DNA of 36,062 nt from assembly GCA_964409165.1 (NCBI GenBank), contig CAYPCH010000023.1, forward strand, positions 1 to 36,062, given 5' to 3'. The notes under the pieces are model-generated. The model was not told the DNA's origin. It did no database searches and saw nothing but the letters and a program-made list of their open reading frames with translations. Below are positions 7,790-16,240 of the stretch, piece after piece. The DNA comes from CAYPCH01 sp964409165 (GTDB taxonomy: Bacteria > Bacillota > Clostridia > Acetivibrionales > Acetivibrionaceae). Positions within the stretch are counted from its first letter, which is position 1, and each line of letters starts with the position of its first letter. The position numbers and the translations under genes were made by a program.

Positions 7790-8773
7790 ATGAAGAATTT
7801 TATACTAATTTCAACATTTGTTACCGTAATTTTGTTTTGCTATCCGATACTAAAGTTCTTAATAGGTAAACAGAGTGCAATAGTAAGGTTGAAAAGGTAT
7901 ACAAATATTGAAGAAATGCGGGAAGAAAAGAAAAAGGAAAAGGGGAAGCAGAAAGAATATAAAGTCGGTCTCGGTATGATTTCGAAAAGCATAAAAGACG
8001 CCAGATTTCTTGACAACTACAAAAGAAAAATATATGTAGACCTTCAGAGGGCTCATCTTTTTCTCAAGCCAGAGGAGTTTATTACTGTATGCATCATATT
8101 GTTTTTTACTTTTGGAACTTTTTTCTTTGCAGTATTCAGTTATTCTCCCTTCGCAATTATTTTTGCGGTTGCTGGAGGAGTTTGCGGATGGTTTGTTCCT
8201 TCGCTTTATATGAAGATAAGAACAAAAAAGAGGATAAAGCATTTGAATGACCAATTGAATGATGCTATAGTACTTATCTCAAACTCACTTAAAGCAGGCT
8301 ATAGTTTTTTTCAGGCGGTTGATATAGTAAGTAAGGAAATGACAGGACCTATGGCAGAAGAATTTGCATTTCTTCAGAAAGAAGTTAATTTTGGAACTAC
8401 AACTGAAAAGGCTTTAGAAAATCTTATTAACAGAGTAAAAAGTGATGATCTTGAGCTTGTAGTAACTGCAGTGCTTATTCAAAGGCAGATAGGTGGAAAC
8501 CTTGCAGAAGTACTTGATAATATATCTTCCACTATAAGAGAAAGAATAAGTATTAAGGGTGAGATAAAGACAGTAACGGCTCAGGGAAGAATGTCGGGGC
8601 TAATAATTGCGATTCTTCCCCCGGCACTTGGAGTTATTCTGTTTTTTATAAACAGGGATCATGTTCTTACTTTGTTTACAGATCCTATAGGTATGGCATT
8701 ATTAGGCTTTTCGGTGTTTATGGAGTTCTTAGGCATATATTTTATCAGGAAAATAGTAGATATTGAAGTGTGA
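7790..8773 (+). CDS. tadB: Tad pilus platform protein TadB
   Basis: Inner-membrane platform protein with a type II secretion F (GspF-like) domain, 327 aa. There is an N-terminal helix (about 5-22), a pair of helices near 95-140, the cytoplasmic T2SSF domain (LNDQLNDAIVLISNSLKAGY onward) and C-terminal helices. I chose the ATG at 7790 because GGGAGG lies seven bases upstream; the ATG at 7775 precedes that site. Its stop is followed within 12 nt by the start of the paralogous tadC. Confidence 0.9.
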   Translation: MKNFILISTFVTVILFCYPILKFLIGKQSAIVRLKRYTNIEEMREEKKKEKGKQKEYKVGLGMISKSIKDARFLDNYKRKIYVDLQRAHLFLKPEEFITVCIILFFTFGTFFFAVFSYSPFAIIFAVAGGVCGWFVPSLYMKIRTKKRIKHLNDQLNDAIVLISNSLKAGYSFFQAVDIVSKEMTGPMAEEFAFLQKEVNFGTTTEKALENLINRVKSDDLELVVTAVLIQRQIGGNLAEVLDNISSTIRERISIKGEIKTVTAQGRMSGLIIAILPPALGVILFFINRDHVLTLFTDPIGMALLGFSVFMEFLGIYFIRKIVDIEV

Positions 8774-8784
8774 GGTGGAAGTCT

Positions 8785-9708
8785 ATGGTAATGTATTTGT
8801 TGTTGCTTTCAATACTAGTTTCATCGTACCTTATATTTTATAGCTTTGTAGGAGTGTTTTACAGGAATAGAAAAGTTGTAAGCATAAGGCTTGACAGAAT
8901 TACAAAGACAAGTAGCAAAAGCTTTGAGAATGAACTGAGTCAGCCGCTTTTTGTAAGGATAATACGTCCGATATTGGATGACATAAGCAGAATAGTAATC
9001 AGGGCGACACCAAAAGAGGTTACATCAGGCTTCGAAAGAAAAGTAATAATGGCAGGAAATCCTTTCAATTTATCGATAAGGGACTGGATTAACCTTCAAG
9101 TGATGGTGATTTTAGGACTGCCATTTGTGACCGTGGGTATAAGTTTTTATCTATCCCTTGGAGTCAGAACAACAGTTTTTATTATCATTATAGAAGTATG
9201 TTTGGGTTTTCTTTTCCCAAACCTGTTGTTGAATAGAAAAATAAAGGATAGGCAAAAAAGTATTCTGAATGCTCTTCCAGATGTTTTAGATCTTTTGACG
9301 GTCAGTGTTGAAGCAGGACTGGGGTTTGATGGAGCACTTGCAAAAGTTATTGACAAAATGCCAGGGCCTATTGCAGATGAATTTGATAATGTATTGAATG
9401 AAATGAAGGTGGGCAAGCAGAAAAAAGATGCTATGAAAGACATGGCCGAAAGAGTTAATGTAAACGATCTTACCACATTTGTGGGCTCAATTATTCAAGC
9501 TGACCAGCTCGGAGTAAGCATTGGTAATGTTTTGAGGATACAGTCGGATCAAATGAGGGGAAAAAGAAGACAGCGTGCGAAGGAAAAGGCCATGAAAGCT
9601 CCGGTTAAAATGCTTATACCAATGATTCTGTTTATATTTCCGACCATATTTTCAGTGCTTATAGGTCCGGTTGTAATTAAGGTTATTTATACATTTACAG
9701 GTGGTTAA
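8785..9708 (+). CDS. tadC: Tad pilus platform protein TadC
   Basis: Second GspF-type platform protein, 307 aa, thought to pair with TadB at the base of the pilus motor. It has an N-terminal helix (about 2-24), two helices around 110-155, a T2SSF domain beginning near LPDVLDLLTVSVEAGLGFDG, and a C-terminal helix (MLIPMILFIFPTIFSVLIG). GAGGTGG at 8772-8778 supports the ATG at 8785; a GTG at 8770 overlaps the tadB stop. It is the last gene of the operon and ends just before a strong terminator. No tadD, secretin or prepilin peptidase is visible in the window. Confidence 0.9.
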   Translation: MVMYLLLLSILVSSYLIFYSFVGVFYRNRKVVSIRLDRITKTSSKSFENELSQPLFVRIIRPILDDISRIVIRATPKEVTSGFERKVIMAGNPFNLSIRDWINLQVMVILGLPFVTVGISFYLSLGVRTTVFIIIIEVCLGFLFPNLLLNRKIKDRQKSILNALPDVLDLLTVSVEAGLGFDGALAKVIDKMPGPIADEFDNVLNEMKVGKQKKDAMKDMAERVNVNDLTTFVGSIIQADQLGVSIGNVLRIQSDQMRGKRRQRAKEKAMKAPVKMLIPMILFIFPTIFSVLIGPVVIKVIYTFTGG

Positions 9709-9724
9709 AGCAGTTATATACATT

Positions 9725-9763
9725 AAAAAAATTTCGTACCTATGATGGGGACGAAATTTTTTT
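9725..9763. terminator. Bidirectional terminator at the tad operon end
   Basis: A perfect 13-bp stem (9725-9737 with 9751-9763) has seven A on the left and seven T on the right around a 13-nt loop. It terminates tad transcription on the + strand and would equally stop a minus-strand transcript arriving from the riboswitch. Confidence 0.9.
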
Positions 9764-9840
9764 ATGCAAAATAAAAAAACTACTATCATAATTATTAAAC
9801 TTTTTTTAAATGGAACAAATTAATAAGAAGCAGAAGTTCT

Positions 9841-9874
9841 AAAAAAAAGTGGTATAAGGAAATATAAGACCTAC
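9841..9874 (-). terminator. Possible riboswitch expression-platform terminator
   Basis: Read on the minus strand, an imperfect stem (GGT...ACC plus ATA/TAT, with a bulge) is followed by AC and eight T. It lies about 40 nt past the aptamer, where c-di-GMP-I expression platforms usually sit. The stem is weak, so this is tentative. Confidence 0.35.
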
Positions 9875-9910
9875 TTCCAATATATTTTAAGAGATTAAAC
9901 AGAACTTTTA

Positions 9911-10012
9911 ATGGCAGCTTGGCAATCTTATCATGAATAAATAATTCCGACTTAGATCCATAGCTTTGCGTCACCATCTTTCAACGGTTTTGCCCTGTTT
10001 CATAAGCCTATT
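9911..10012 (-). ncRNA. Cyclic di-GMP-I (GEMM-I) riboswitch aptamer, orphan
   Basis: On the minus strand the class I c-di-GMP aptamer is plain: CAGGGCAAAACC, a GAAA tetraloop closed by ACCGTT/GATGGT, then GACGCAAAGC (complement of about 9972-9981), a short helix, a TCTAAG receptor-like segment, and a second arm ending GATTGCCAAGCTGCC (about 9913-9927). The GAAA loop, the GACGCAAAGC joiner and the closing GCTGCC are the family's diagnostic parts. The aptamer points towards the 3' end of the tad operon, with no minus-strand gene downstream in the remaining 9.9 kb of the window. A 60-aa frame starting inside the aptamer is not a credible gene. Confidence 0.9.
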
Positions 10013-10060
10013 TATCTCCTTATACCGTGGTTTAAGGGAGGTAGAATGTATTACAATTTA

Positions 10061-10089
10061 ATTATACCATGATTTATGTTAACAATAAA
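10061..10089 (-). promoter_or_regulatory. Extended -10 promoter for the riboswitch RNA
   Basis: On the minus strand TGGTATAAT (10061-10069) is a perfect extended -10 element. A weak -35-like TTTATT (10084-10089) lies 17 bp upstream. Transcription would start near 10053, about 40 nt before the aptamer, suggesting the riboswitch is still expressed. Confidence 0.6.
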
Positions 10090-10317
10090 GCTTTATATAA
10101 GCCTGAAATTTTGTGTATATTTTTACTAAGCAAGTTTACATCCGATTGCTTAGCATTAACTGGTTTTATCTCATTAATTTAGCTTGATTTCCATGTTGAC
10201 TTGAGAGTAACAATCATAGCGTAAAATTAATTTTTTCAATGTAGAATCATTTTCGTGATTAACATAGAATTATTTTATTAATTAAAATAATTTATATTGT
10301 TTTTACGATTCAAACTG

Positions 10318-10345
10318 TTGTAAAATGGGGATAATATGGTATACT
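10318..10345 (+). promoter_or_regulatory. Sigma-A type promoter of pgm
   Basis: A -35 TTGTAA (10318-10323) and -10 TATACT (10340-10345) are separated by 16 bp, with TGG before the -10 (extended -10). The start would be near 10352. Confidence 0.65.
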
Positions 10346-10567
10346 ATATTTTGCTGAGTAAATTACACTGTAGCTGAAGTTGCAATCAAAGTAGCAAGTT
10401 CTACTACAATAACCAGATAGACTATATCTTCTTATGAAAGTATTATATAACGCTTAAGCTATAAGCTTTCTGTATAGAAGTTTGCTAAAAGTTTGCTAAA
10501 GAACAGATTTTTTTAAGAAGAATAGCATATATTTGGAGGATATAAGTTGTTGGAGGAGAGAAGCTGT

Positions 10568-12301
10568 ATGTCTGCTAGTGATATTTTTAAGTTTTGGCTG
10601 GAGAATTCATATTTTGATGAGGAAACCAGAGAAGAACTCAATAAAATCAAGGATGACCCAAAGGAAATTGAAGAAAGGTTTTATAAAGATCTGGAGTTCG
10701 GAACCGGCGGTTTGAGAGGAATCATCGGTGCGGGGACGAACAGGATCAATATTTATACAGTAAGAAAAACATCTCAGGGGCTTGCGGATTATGTGAACAG
10801 CATGGGAGAATCTGATAAGGGTGTTGTGATAGCATTTGATTCCCGCTACAAATCTCCTGAATTTGCTTTAGAAGTTGCAAAGGTTTTTGCAGGTAATGGT
10901 ATCAAAGCATATTTGTTTGATGAACTAAGACCGGCTCCCGAACTTTCTTTTGCTGTGAGATATTTGAAGGCTGCAGCAGGAATTGTTATTACTGCCAGTC
11001 ATAATCCGAAGGAGTATAACGGATACAAGGTATACGGAGAGGATGGCGGTCAGTTGCCTATTGAAGCTTCAAACAAGGTGTTGGAATTTATTGGTCAGAT
11101 CGAAGATGTTACAAAAGTCAGGCTTATGGAGAAGAATGAAGCAGTTGATAAAGGTTTGATAAAAATAATTGGTGGTGAAATTGACGACGAATATATAAAA
11201 CAGCTTAAAACCTTGACTGTTAATCCTGATGTAGCAAGAACTATAGGAAAGACCTTTAAAATTGTATATACTCCGTTGCACGGGGCTGGTAACAAGCTGA
11301 TTAGAAGGCTTTTAAAAGAGATTGGTTTTGAGAATGTACTGGTTGTAAAGGAACAGGAACTTCCAGATCCTGAGTTTTCAACTGTTAAATCTCCAAACCC
11401 TGAAGAAAAGGATGCTTTTGTACTTGCTATAGAACTTGCCCGAAAAGAGGATGTGGATCTTGTAATAGGAACCGACCCAGATAGTGACAGGGTTGGAGTT
11501 GTTGTAAGAAACAAAGATGGAGAATACATAACTCTGACTGGAAATCAGACAGGGTGTTTGATGCTTGAATACATACTTTCGCAAAAAAAAGCTGAAGGGA
11601 AGCTTCCCGCTAAAGGGTTTGTTGTAAAAACCATTGTCACAACTGAGCTTGCAAGAGAGATTGCACAAGCTTATGATATAGAGCTAATAGAGGTGTTGAC
11701 AGGATTTAAGTTTATTGGTGAGAAGATAAAGCTTTTGGATGAATTGGGAGATAGGAAATATTTGTTTGGATTTGAGGAAAGCTATGGTTATCTTGCAGGA
11801 ACTTTTTCAAGAGACAAGGACGCTGTTGTAGCCTCTATGCTTATTGCCGAAATGGCTGCATATTACAAATCACGAGGTATGTCGCTTTATGAAGGATTGA
11901 TGGAGATATTCCCCAAATATGGGTATACACTTGAAGGCGTTAAGCACTATACATTAAAAGGTAAAGAAGGAATTGAAAAGATAAAATATGCATTGAATAA
12001 GCTGAGACAAGATAATGTAATGAGATTTGCCTCTCTTGAAGCAGCGGCTCTAAGAGACTATTTGAAGGGAGAAAAATACAATTTTGCTACAGGAAAGAAA
12101 GAAAAACTGACATTGCCTGAATCGGATGCATTGTATTATGAGATGAAAGATGGTTCGTGGTTTTGTATCAGACCTTCAGGAACGGAACCAAAAATAAAAA
12201 TATACTTTGGTGTTACAGACAGCAGCATGGAAGCTTCGAGAGAGAAACTTGAAGTGCTTCAAAAAAGTGTAATGTCTGTCGTTGATACTTTGATTTTATA
12301 A
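10568..12301 (+). CDS. pgcA: Phosphoglucomutase / phosphomannomutase (PgcA type)
   Basis: Alpha-D-phosphohexomutase interconverting glucose 1- and 6-phosphate, linking glycolysis with glycogen and cell-surface polysaccharide precursors. The 577-aa length matches the long bacterial PgcA/PGM2-like group (B. subtilis PgcA is about 581 aa). Domain marks in order are the N-terminal FGTGGLRG, the active-site phosphoserine S144 in ITASHNP, the metal loop DPDSDRVG, the sugar loop GFEESYGY, and the phosphate-binding RPSGTEPKIKIY. I chose the ATG at 10568 (GGAGGAG about nine bases upstream). A TTG at 10547 also has a ribosome site and would add seven residues. It is transcribed alone between its own promoter and a large terminator. 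Confidence 0.92.
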   Translation: MSASDIFKFWLENSYFDEETREELNKIKDDPKEIEERFYKDLEFGTGGLRGIIGAGTNRINIYTVRKTSQGLADYVNSMGESDKGVVIAFDSRYKSPEFALEVAKVFAGNGIKAYLFDELRPAPELSFAVRYLKAAAGIVITASHNPKEYNGYKVYGEDGGQLPIEASNKVLEFIGQIEDVTKVRLMEKNEAVDKGLIKIIGGEIDDEYIKQLKTLTVNPDVARTIGKTFKIVYTPLHGAGNKLIRRLLKEIGFENVLVVKEQELPDPEFSTVKSPNPEEKDAFVLAIELARKEDVDLVIGTDPDSDRVGVVVRNKDGEYITLTGNQTGCLMLEYILSQKKAEGKLPAKGFVVKTIVTTELAREIAQAYDIELIEVLTGFKFIGEKIKLLDELGDRKYLFGFEESYGYLAGTFSRDKDAVVASMLIAEMAAYYKSRGMSLYEGLMEIFPKYGYTLEGVKHYTLKGKEGIEKIKYALNKLRQDNVMRFASLEAAALRDYLKGEKYNFATGKKEKLTLPESDALYYEMKDGSWFCIRPSGTEPKIKIYFGVTDSSMEASREKLEVLQKSVMSVVDTLIL

Positions 12302-12313
12302 ACTTAGGAAGAC

Positions 12314-12372
12314 AAGAGGACGGGGTTGTCGGCACAAATTAACTTGTGTCAGCAACTCCGTCCTCTTTGTTA
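12314..12372 (+). terminator. Terminator of pgm
   Basis: Positions 12314-12328 pair with 12353-12367 (15 bp, one G-U), capped by a second stem CACAA/TTGTG, and followed by TTTGTT. It is one of the strongest hairpins in the window. Confidence 0.9.
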
Positions 12373-12374
12373 AA

Positions 12375-12478
12375 GCCTCTTAGAGTGAAATGAAAGAGGC
12401 ATAATTTTATTAGAGCCATTTCCTGAAAGGAAATCCGGCAAAAAGCTTTGGGACTCGTTGTCCCGGAGCTTTTTGTTA
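12375..12478. repeat. Two-hairpin intergenic repeat, copy B
   Basis: A leading hairpin (GCCTCTT at 12375-12381 with AAGAGGC at 12394-12400) is followed by the shared element, 12402-12478. Its second stem pairs AAAAAGCTTTGGGAC with GTCCCGGAGCTTTTT (15 bp with two G-U) around TCGTT. Against copy A (2328-2404) the first 30 bases from GCC are identical, and later changes are mostly paired or in the loop. In both copies the element follows a terminator-like hairpin and lies between transcription units. Confidence 0.7.
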
Positions 12479-12568
12479 AGGAAATTGAAATGCGTTGTAA
12501 AACCTTTATCGCATTCAATAGGGTACATCTATTTGTATAGTAATATTTAGCTATTCCATATTGCAGTA

Positions 12569-12577
12569 TGATATAAT
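12569..12577 (+). promoter_or_regulatory. Extended -10 promoter of dnaE
   Basis: TGATATAAT is a perfect extended -10 with no clear -35. Transcription would start near 12584, downstream of the first in-frame ATG at 12561 and upstream of the GTG at 12618, which supports the GTG as the dnaE start. Confidence 0.55.
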
Positions 12578-12617
12578 ATTTGAGATTGAAAGAAACTTTA
12601 TTATAAGGATGATAGTC

Positions 12618-15600
12618 GTGAAAAATTTTGTTCACTTGCATGTGCATACGGAGTACAGCTTGCTTGACGGAGCAAACAGAATAAAGGATCTGATAAAATA
12701 TACAAAGGACTTGGGAATGGACAGTATTGCAATTACCGACCATGGTGTTATGTATGGAGTTGTTGATTTTTACAAGGAAGCAGTAAATAATGGTATAAAG
12801 CCTATTCTTGGATGTGAAATATACACTGCAAAGAGGTCCAGGTTTGATAAACAGGCGGGTTTGGATTCCGAGCCGGGTCACTTGGTTTTGTTGGCAAAAA
12901 ACAATACTGGATACAAGAATTTAATGAAGATAGTATCAATTGGATTTACTGAGGGGTTTTACTATAAACCGAGGGTTGATATAGAGACTCTTGAAAAGTA
13001 TGGAGATGGACTTATTGCTCTGAGTGCATGCCTTTCAGGCGACATACCGAGAGCATTTTTAAATAACAACTATGGCAGAGCTATGGAAATTGCACTAAAG
13101 TTTCAGAGCATTTTTGGAGAGGGGAACTTTTACCTTGAACTTCAAAATAACGGAATTGAAGAACAAACCCTTGTTAACGGACAGCTTGTGAAGCTTGCGA
13201 GGGATGCACGAATACCTCTTATTGCAACCAATGATGTACACTACTTAAGGCGTGAGGATGCCTTGGCTCAAGAAGTATTGCTATGCATACAAACAGGTAA
13301 AAACATGAATGACGAAAACAGGATGAGGTTTTCTTCCGATGATTTCTATATAAAGTCTCCAGAGGAAATGTCACAATTGTTTCAGAATATTCCAGAGGCA
13401 GTTGAAAATACTATCAAAGTAGCTGAAATGTGTAATGTGGAGCTTGAGTTCGGCAAGTTGCACCTTCCCCAGTTTAACGTACCGGGTAACAAAAATCCCT
13501 TTGAATACTTGAAAGAACTTTGTTATAAGGGATTTGAAAAGCTTTATAAGGAAGAAAGCAAAGATAGGGAAAAGATTGAGAGATTGGAATATGAGCTTTC
13601 AGTTATCAAGCAGATGGGATATGTTGACTATTTTCTTATAGTGGGGGATTTTACAAGATACGCAAAAGATAACGGTATTATGGTAGGCCCTGGCAGAGGC
13701 TCGGCAGCAGGAAGCCTTGTGGCGTACTGCCTTGGCATTACCAGTATTGACCCGATTAAATACAACCTGCTTTTTGAAAGGTTTTTAAATCCGGAAAGAG
13801 TTAGCATGCCTGATATAGACATAGATTTCTGCTTCGAAAGAAGGCAGGAGGTTATAGATTATGTTGTTGACAAGTATGGTAAAGATAGGGTTGCACAGAT
13901 AATTACTTTTGGAACTATGGCGGCCAGGGGTGCCATACGTGATGTGGGAAGGGCTCTTGACATACCTTACGGTGATGTGGATACCGTTGCGAAGATGATT
14001 CCCTTTCAGATTGGCATGAATATTGAAAAGGCTTTGGAGCTCAATCCTGAACTTGGAAAGCTCTACAAGGAAAACAGCATTGTAGCGGAACTAATTGATA
14101 TGGCAAAGCGACTCGAAGGTATGCCTCGACATGCCTCCACCCATGCGGCAGGCGTTGTTATATCAAAAGAGCCTGTAACCGAGTATGTGCCTTTGCAGAG
14201 AAATGAAGATAGTATAACAACCCAGTTTACCATGGGGTTGTTGGAAGAGCTTGGTCTTCTTAAAATGGACTTTTTGGGACTTAGAACTCTTACGGTTATA
14301 AGGGATGCAGTTAATCTGATATATGAAAACGGCGGTAAGGTAATTGAGATTGATAAGCTGGAAATGAATGATCCTGATGTGTTCAAGATTATCGGGGAAG
14401 GACGGACATGTGGTATTTTTCAGCTTGAAAGTGCGGGAATGACCCAGTTTATGAAGGAGCTTCAGCCTTCTTCTTTTGAAGATATAATAGCCGGGATATC
14501 GCTTTACCGTCCTGGACCTATGGATCAGATCCCGAGATATATAAGAAATAAAAATAGTCCTGATCTAATAAAGTACCACCATCCGCTTCTAGAGAATATT
14601 CTTGATGTAACTTATGGATGTATGGTATACCAGGAGCAGGTTATGCAAATAGTAAGGGATCTTGCAGGGTATTCAATGGGAAGATCCGACCTGGTAAGAC
14701 GTGCAATGTCCAAGAAAAAAGCTGGTATAATGGAGCAGGAAAGAAAAAATTTTGTTCATGGCATAGAGGATGAAAAAGGCAATATCATAGTAGAGGGAGC
14801 TGTTAGGAATGGAGTGGACGAGGTTGCTGCCAATATAATATTTGATGAAATGATGGATTTTGCAAGCTATGCCTTCAACAAGTCGCATGCTGCGGCATAT
14901 GCTGTTATAGCTTACCAGACCGCATGGCTTAAGTGCTATTACCCTATTGAGTTTATGGCAGCTCTTTTAAACAGCTTTTTAGGAAGCAGTGATAAAATAT
15001 CACAGTATGTTTACGAGTGCAGGAATTTGGGAATAGTAGTCTTGCCACCAGATATAAATGAGAGCCATATCAAATTTACGGTGGTTAACAAAAAGATAAG
15101 ATTTGGGATGACCGCTGTTAAAAATGTAGGCGAAAATGCAGTCAAAGCAATAATAGCTGAAAGGGAAGCTAATGGAAACTACAATAACTTCAGGGAATTT
15201 TTAGAGAGGGTTGACGGCAAGGACATAAATAAAAGGTGCGTGGAAAGCCTTATAAAAAGCGGAGCGTTTGACCTTTTTGGAGTATACCGGTCAAAGCTTA
15301 TAACAGTTTTTGAGAAGATGATGGAGGGAATATCACAAATAAGAAAAAGGAATATGGCTGGACAACTTTCGATATTTGAAATGTCAATGGGCAGTGAAAC
15401 ATTAGGTGTTACTGATGTTTTTAGGGAGGAGGATATTTTTCCCGATATCAAGGAATACCCCGGGAAGGTTCTTCTGTCAATGGAAAAAGAGATGCTGGGT
15501 CTTTACATTTCAGGACATCCTTTAAGTGAATTTGAAAGGGAGATTAATGAATTGGTGACTGTATTCAGTTCTGACCTTAACGGAAGTACTATTGATGGAG

Positions 15601-16124
15601 AGGATGGTATTTCCATGGATGGGCTAAAGAATATAGAGGACGGCAAGCATGTTACAATTGGAGGAATAATTACTTCAAAGAAGACGAAAACTACAAAAAA
15701 CAATAATTTGATGGCATTTTTAACTATTGAAGATCTATACGGTACTATGGAGGTAATAGTATTTCCGACTATTCTTGAGAGATTTTCAAAATTGTTAGAA
15801 ATAGACAGTATTATTCTTATAAAAGGAAAGATAAGTATAAAAGAAGAAGAGCAACCGAAGATTATATGTGAGGAAGTAAGTTCATTAAAGAAAACCAAGA
15901 TCCAAAAGCTCTATCTCAAAATAACAGGAGATATGGATTCGGAATATTTGGAATCTTTGAAATGCCTTTTAAAATACTTTGCAGGAAACATACCTGTATG
16001 CTTGTACGATGAAGGACAAAAAAAGGTAAAGGTTATTGAAAGAGAATATTGGGTGACTGTCAATGATAGTGTTTTAAGTGAATTGAAATATCGACTGGGA
16101 GACGAGAATGTTAAATTGATGTAA
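12618..16124 (+). CDS. dnaE: DNA polymerase III alpha subunit DnaE
   Basis: C-family replicative polymerase subunit, 1168 aa, the usual DnaE size. In order: an N-terminal PHP domain (HLHVHTEYSLLDG; later TDHGVMYG), the polymerase palm with catalytic aspartates in PDIDIDF (about D401 and D403, D399 alongside) and MDFLGLRTL (about D551), a helix-hairpin-helix region with SLYRPGPMDQIPRYI, and a C-terminal OB fold (GGIITSKKTKTTKNNNLMAF). There is no exonuclease insertion of the PolC kind. I chose the GTG at 12618 with AAGGATG seven bases upstream, so the product begins just before the PHP motif. Low-G+C bacteria also use PolC; DnaE extends primers and works on the lagging strand. Confidence 0.96.
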   Translation: MKNFVHLHVHTEYSLLDGANRIKDLIKYTKDLGMDSIAITDHGVMYGVVDFYKEAVNNGIKPILGCEIYTAKRSRFDKQAGLDSEPGHLVLLAKNNTGYKNLMKIVSIGFTEGFYYKPRVDIETLEKYGDGLIALSACLSGDIPRAFLNNNYGRAMEIALKFQSIFGEGNFYLELQNNGIEEQTLVNGQLVKLARDARIPLIATNDVHYLRREDALAQEVLLCIQTGKNMNDENRMRFSSDDFYIKSPEEMSQLFQNIPEAVENTIKVAEMCNVELEFGKLHLPQFNVPGNKNPFEYLKELCYKGFEKLYKEESKDREKIERLEYELSVIKQMGYVDYFLIVGDFTRYAKDNGIMVGPGRGSAAGSLVAYCLGITSIDPIKYNLLFERFLNPERVSMPDIDIDFCFERRQEVIDYVVDKYGKDRVAQIITFGTMAARGAIRDVGRALDIPYGDVDTVAKMIPFQIGMNIEKALELNPELGKLYKENSIVAELIDMAKRLEGMPRHASTHAAGVVISKEPVTEYVPLQRNEDSITTQFTMGLLEELGLLKMDFLGLRTLTVIRDAVNLIYENGGKVIEIDKLEMNDPDVFKIIGEGRTCGIFQLESAGMTQFMKELQPSSFEDIIAGISLYRPGPMDQIPRYIRNKNSPDLIKYHHPLLENILDVTYGCMVYQEQVMQIVRDLAGYSMGRSDLVRRAMSKKKAGIMEQERKNFVHGIEDEKGNIIVEGAVRNGVDEVAANIIFDEMMDFASYAFNKSHAAAYAVIAYQTAWLKCYYPIEFMAALLNSFLGSSDKISQYVYECRNLGIVVLPPDINESHIKFTVVNKKIRFGMTAVKNVGENAVKAIIAEREANGNYNNFREFLERVDGKDINKRCVESLIKSGAFDLFGVYRSKLITVFEKMMEGISQIRKRNMAGQLSIFEMSMGSETLGVTDVFREEDIFPDIKEYPGKVLLSMEKEMLGLYISGHPLSEFEREINELVTVFSSDLNGSTIDGEDGISMDGLKNIEDGKHVTIGGIITSKKTKTTKNNNLMAFLTIEDLYGTMEVIVFPTILERFSKLLEIDSIILIKGKISIKEEEQPKIICEEVSSLKKTKIQKLYLKITGDMDSEYLESLKCLLKYFAGNIPVCLYDEGQKKVKVIEREYWVTVNDSVLSELKYRLGDENVKLM

Positions 16125-16192
16125 TGTTATTTTTGTTTTTTTCGATAATTATTAAGAGCGTTAAAAAGCAATGTTATTTACTCAAATTCATA

Positions 16193-16221
16193 TTGATTTT
16201 TGATATGAATTAATATATAGT
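16193..16221 (+). promoter_or_regulatory. Promoter upstream of mtrB
   Basis: TTGATT (16193-16198) and TATAGT (16216-16221) lie 17 bp apart, close to the sigma-A consensus. The start would be near 16228, giving a very short leader. An in-frame ATG at 16223 would lie upstream of the RNA start. Confidence 0.5.
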
Positions 16222-16240
16222 TATGACGAGGTGGTTCTAT

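Larger units (their letters stand above)
10013..10567. other. Gene-free region with divergent promoters and long pgm leader
   Basis: No protein gene is seen on either strand. It contains the minus-strand riboswitch promoter and the pgm promoter. The leader from about 10352 to pgm is some 215 nt, long for a housekeeping gene. It contains a tandem repeat of AAGTTTGCTAA near 10481-10503 and a palindrome-like stretch (CGCTTAAGC...AAGCTTT) near 10450-10470. No known riboswitch was recognised in it. Confidence 0.5.

Noticed and set aside
9795..9977. 60-aa minus-strand open frame after or within the riboswitch
   Set aside because: It begins inside the c-di-GMP aptamer and encodes conserved aptamer bases; there is no ribosome site and the protein has no recognisable pattern.
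11095..11529. 144-aa minus-strand open frame inside pgm
   Set aside because: Antisense shadow of a strongly conserved coding region; low-complexity Ser/Thr-rich product, no ribosome site.
12339..12881. 180-aa minus-strand open frame across the pgm terminator and dnaE start
   Set aside because: It overlaps a terminator, the structured repeat, the dnaE promoter and the conserved PHP motif of DnaE; the product has no family resemblance.
14063..14386. 107-aa minus-strand open frame inside dnaE
   Set aside because: Shadow of the DnaE catalytic region; codon pattern and conservation belong to the + strand.
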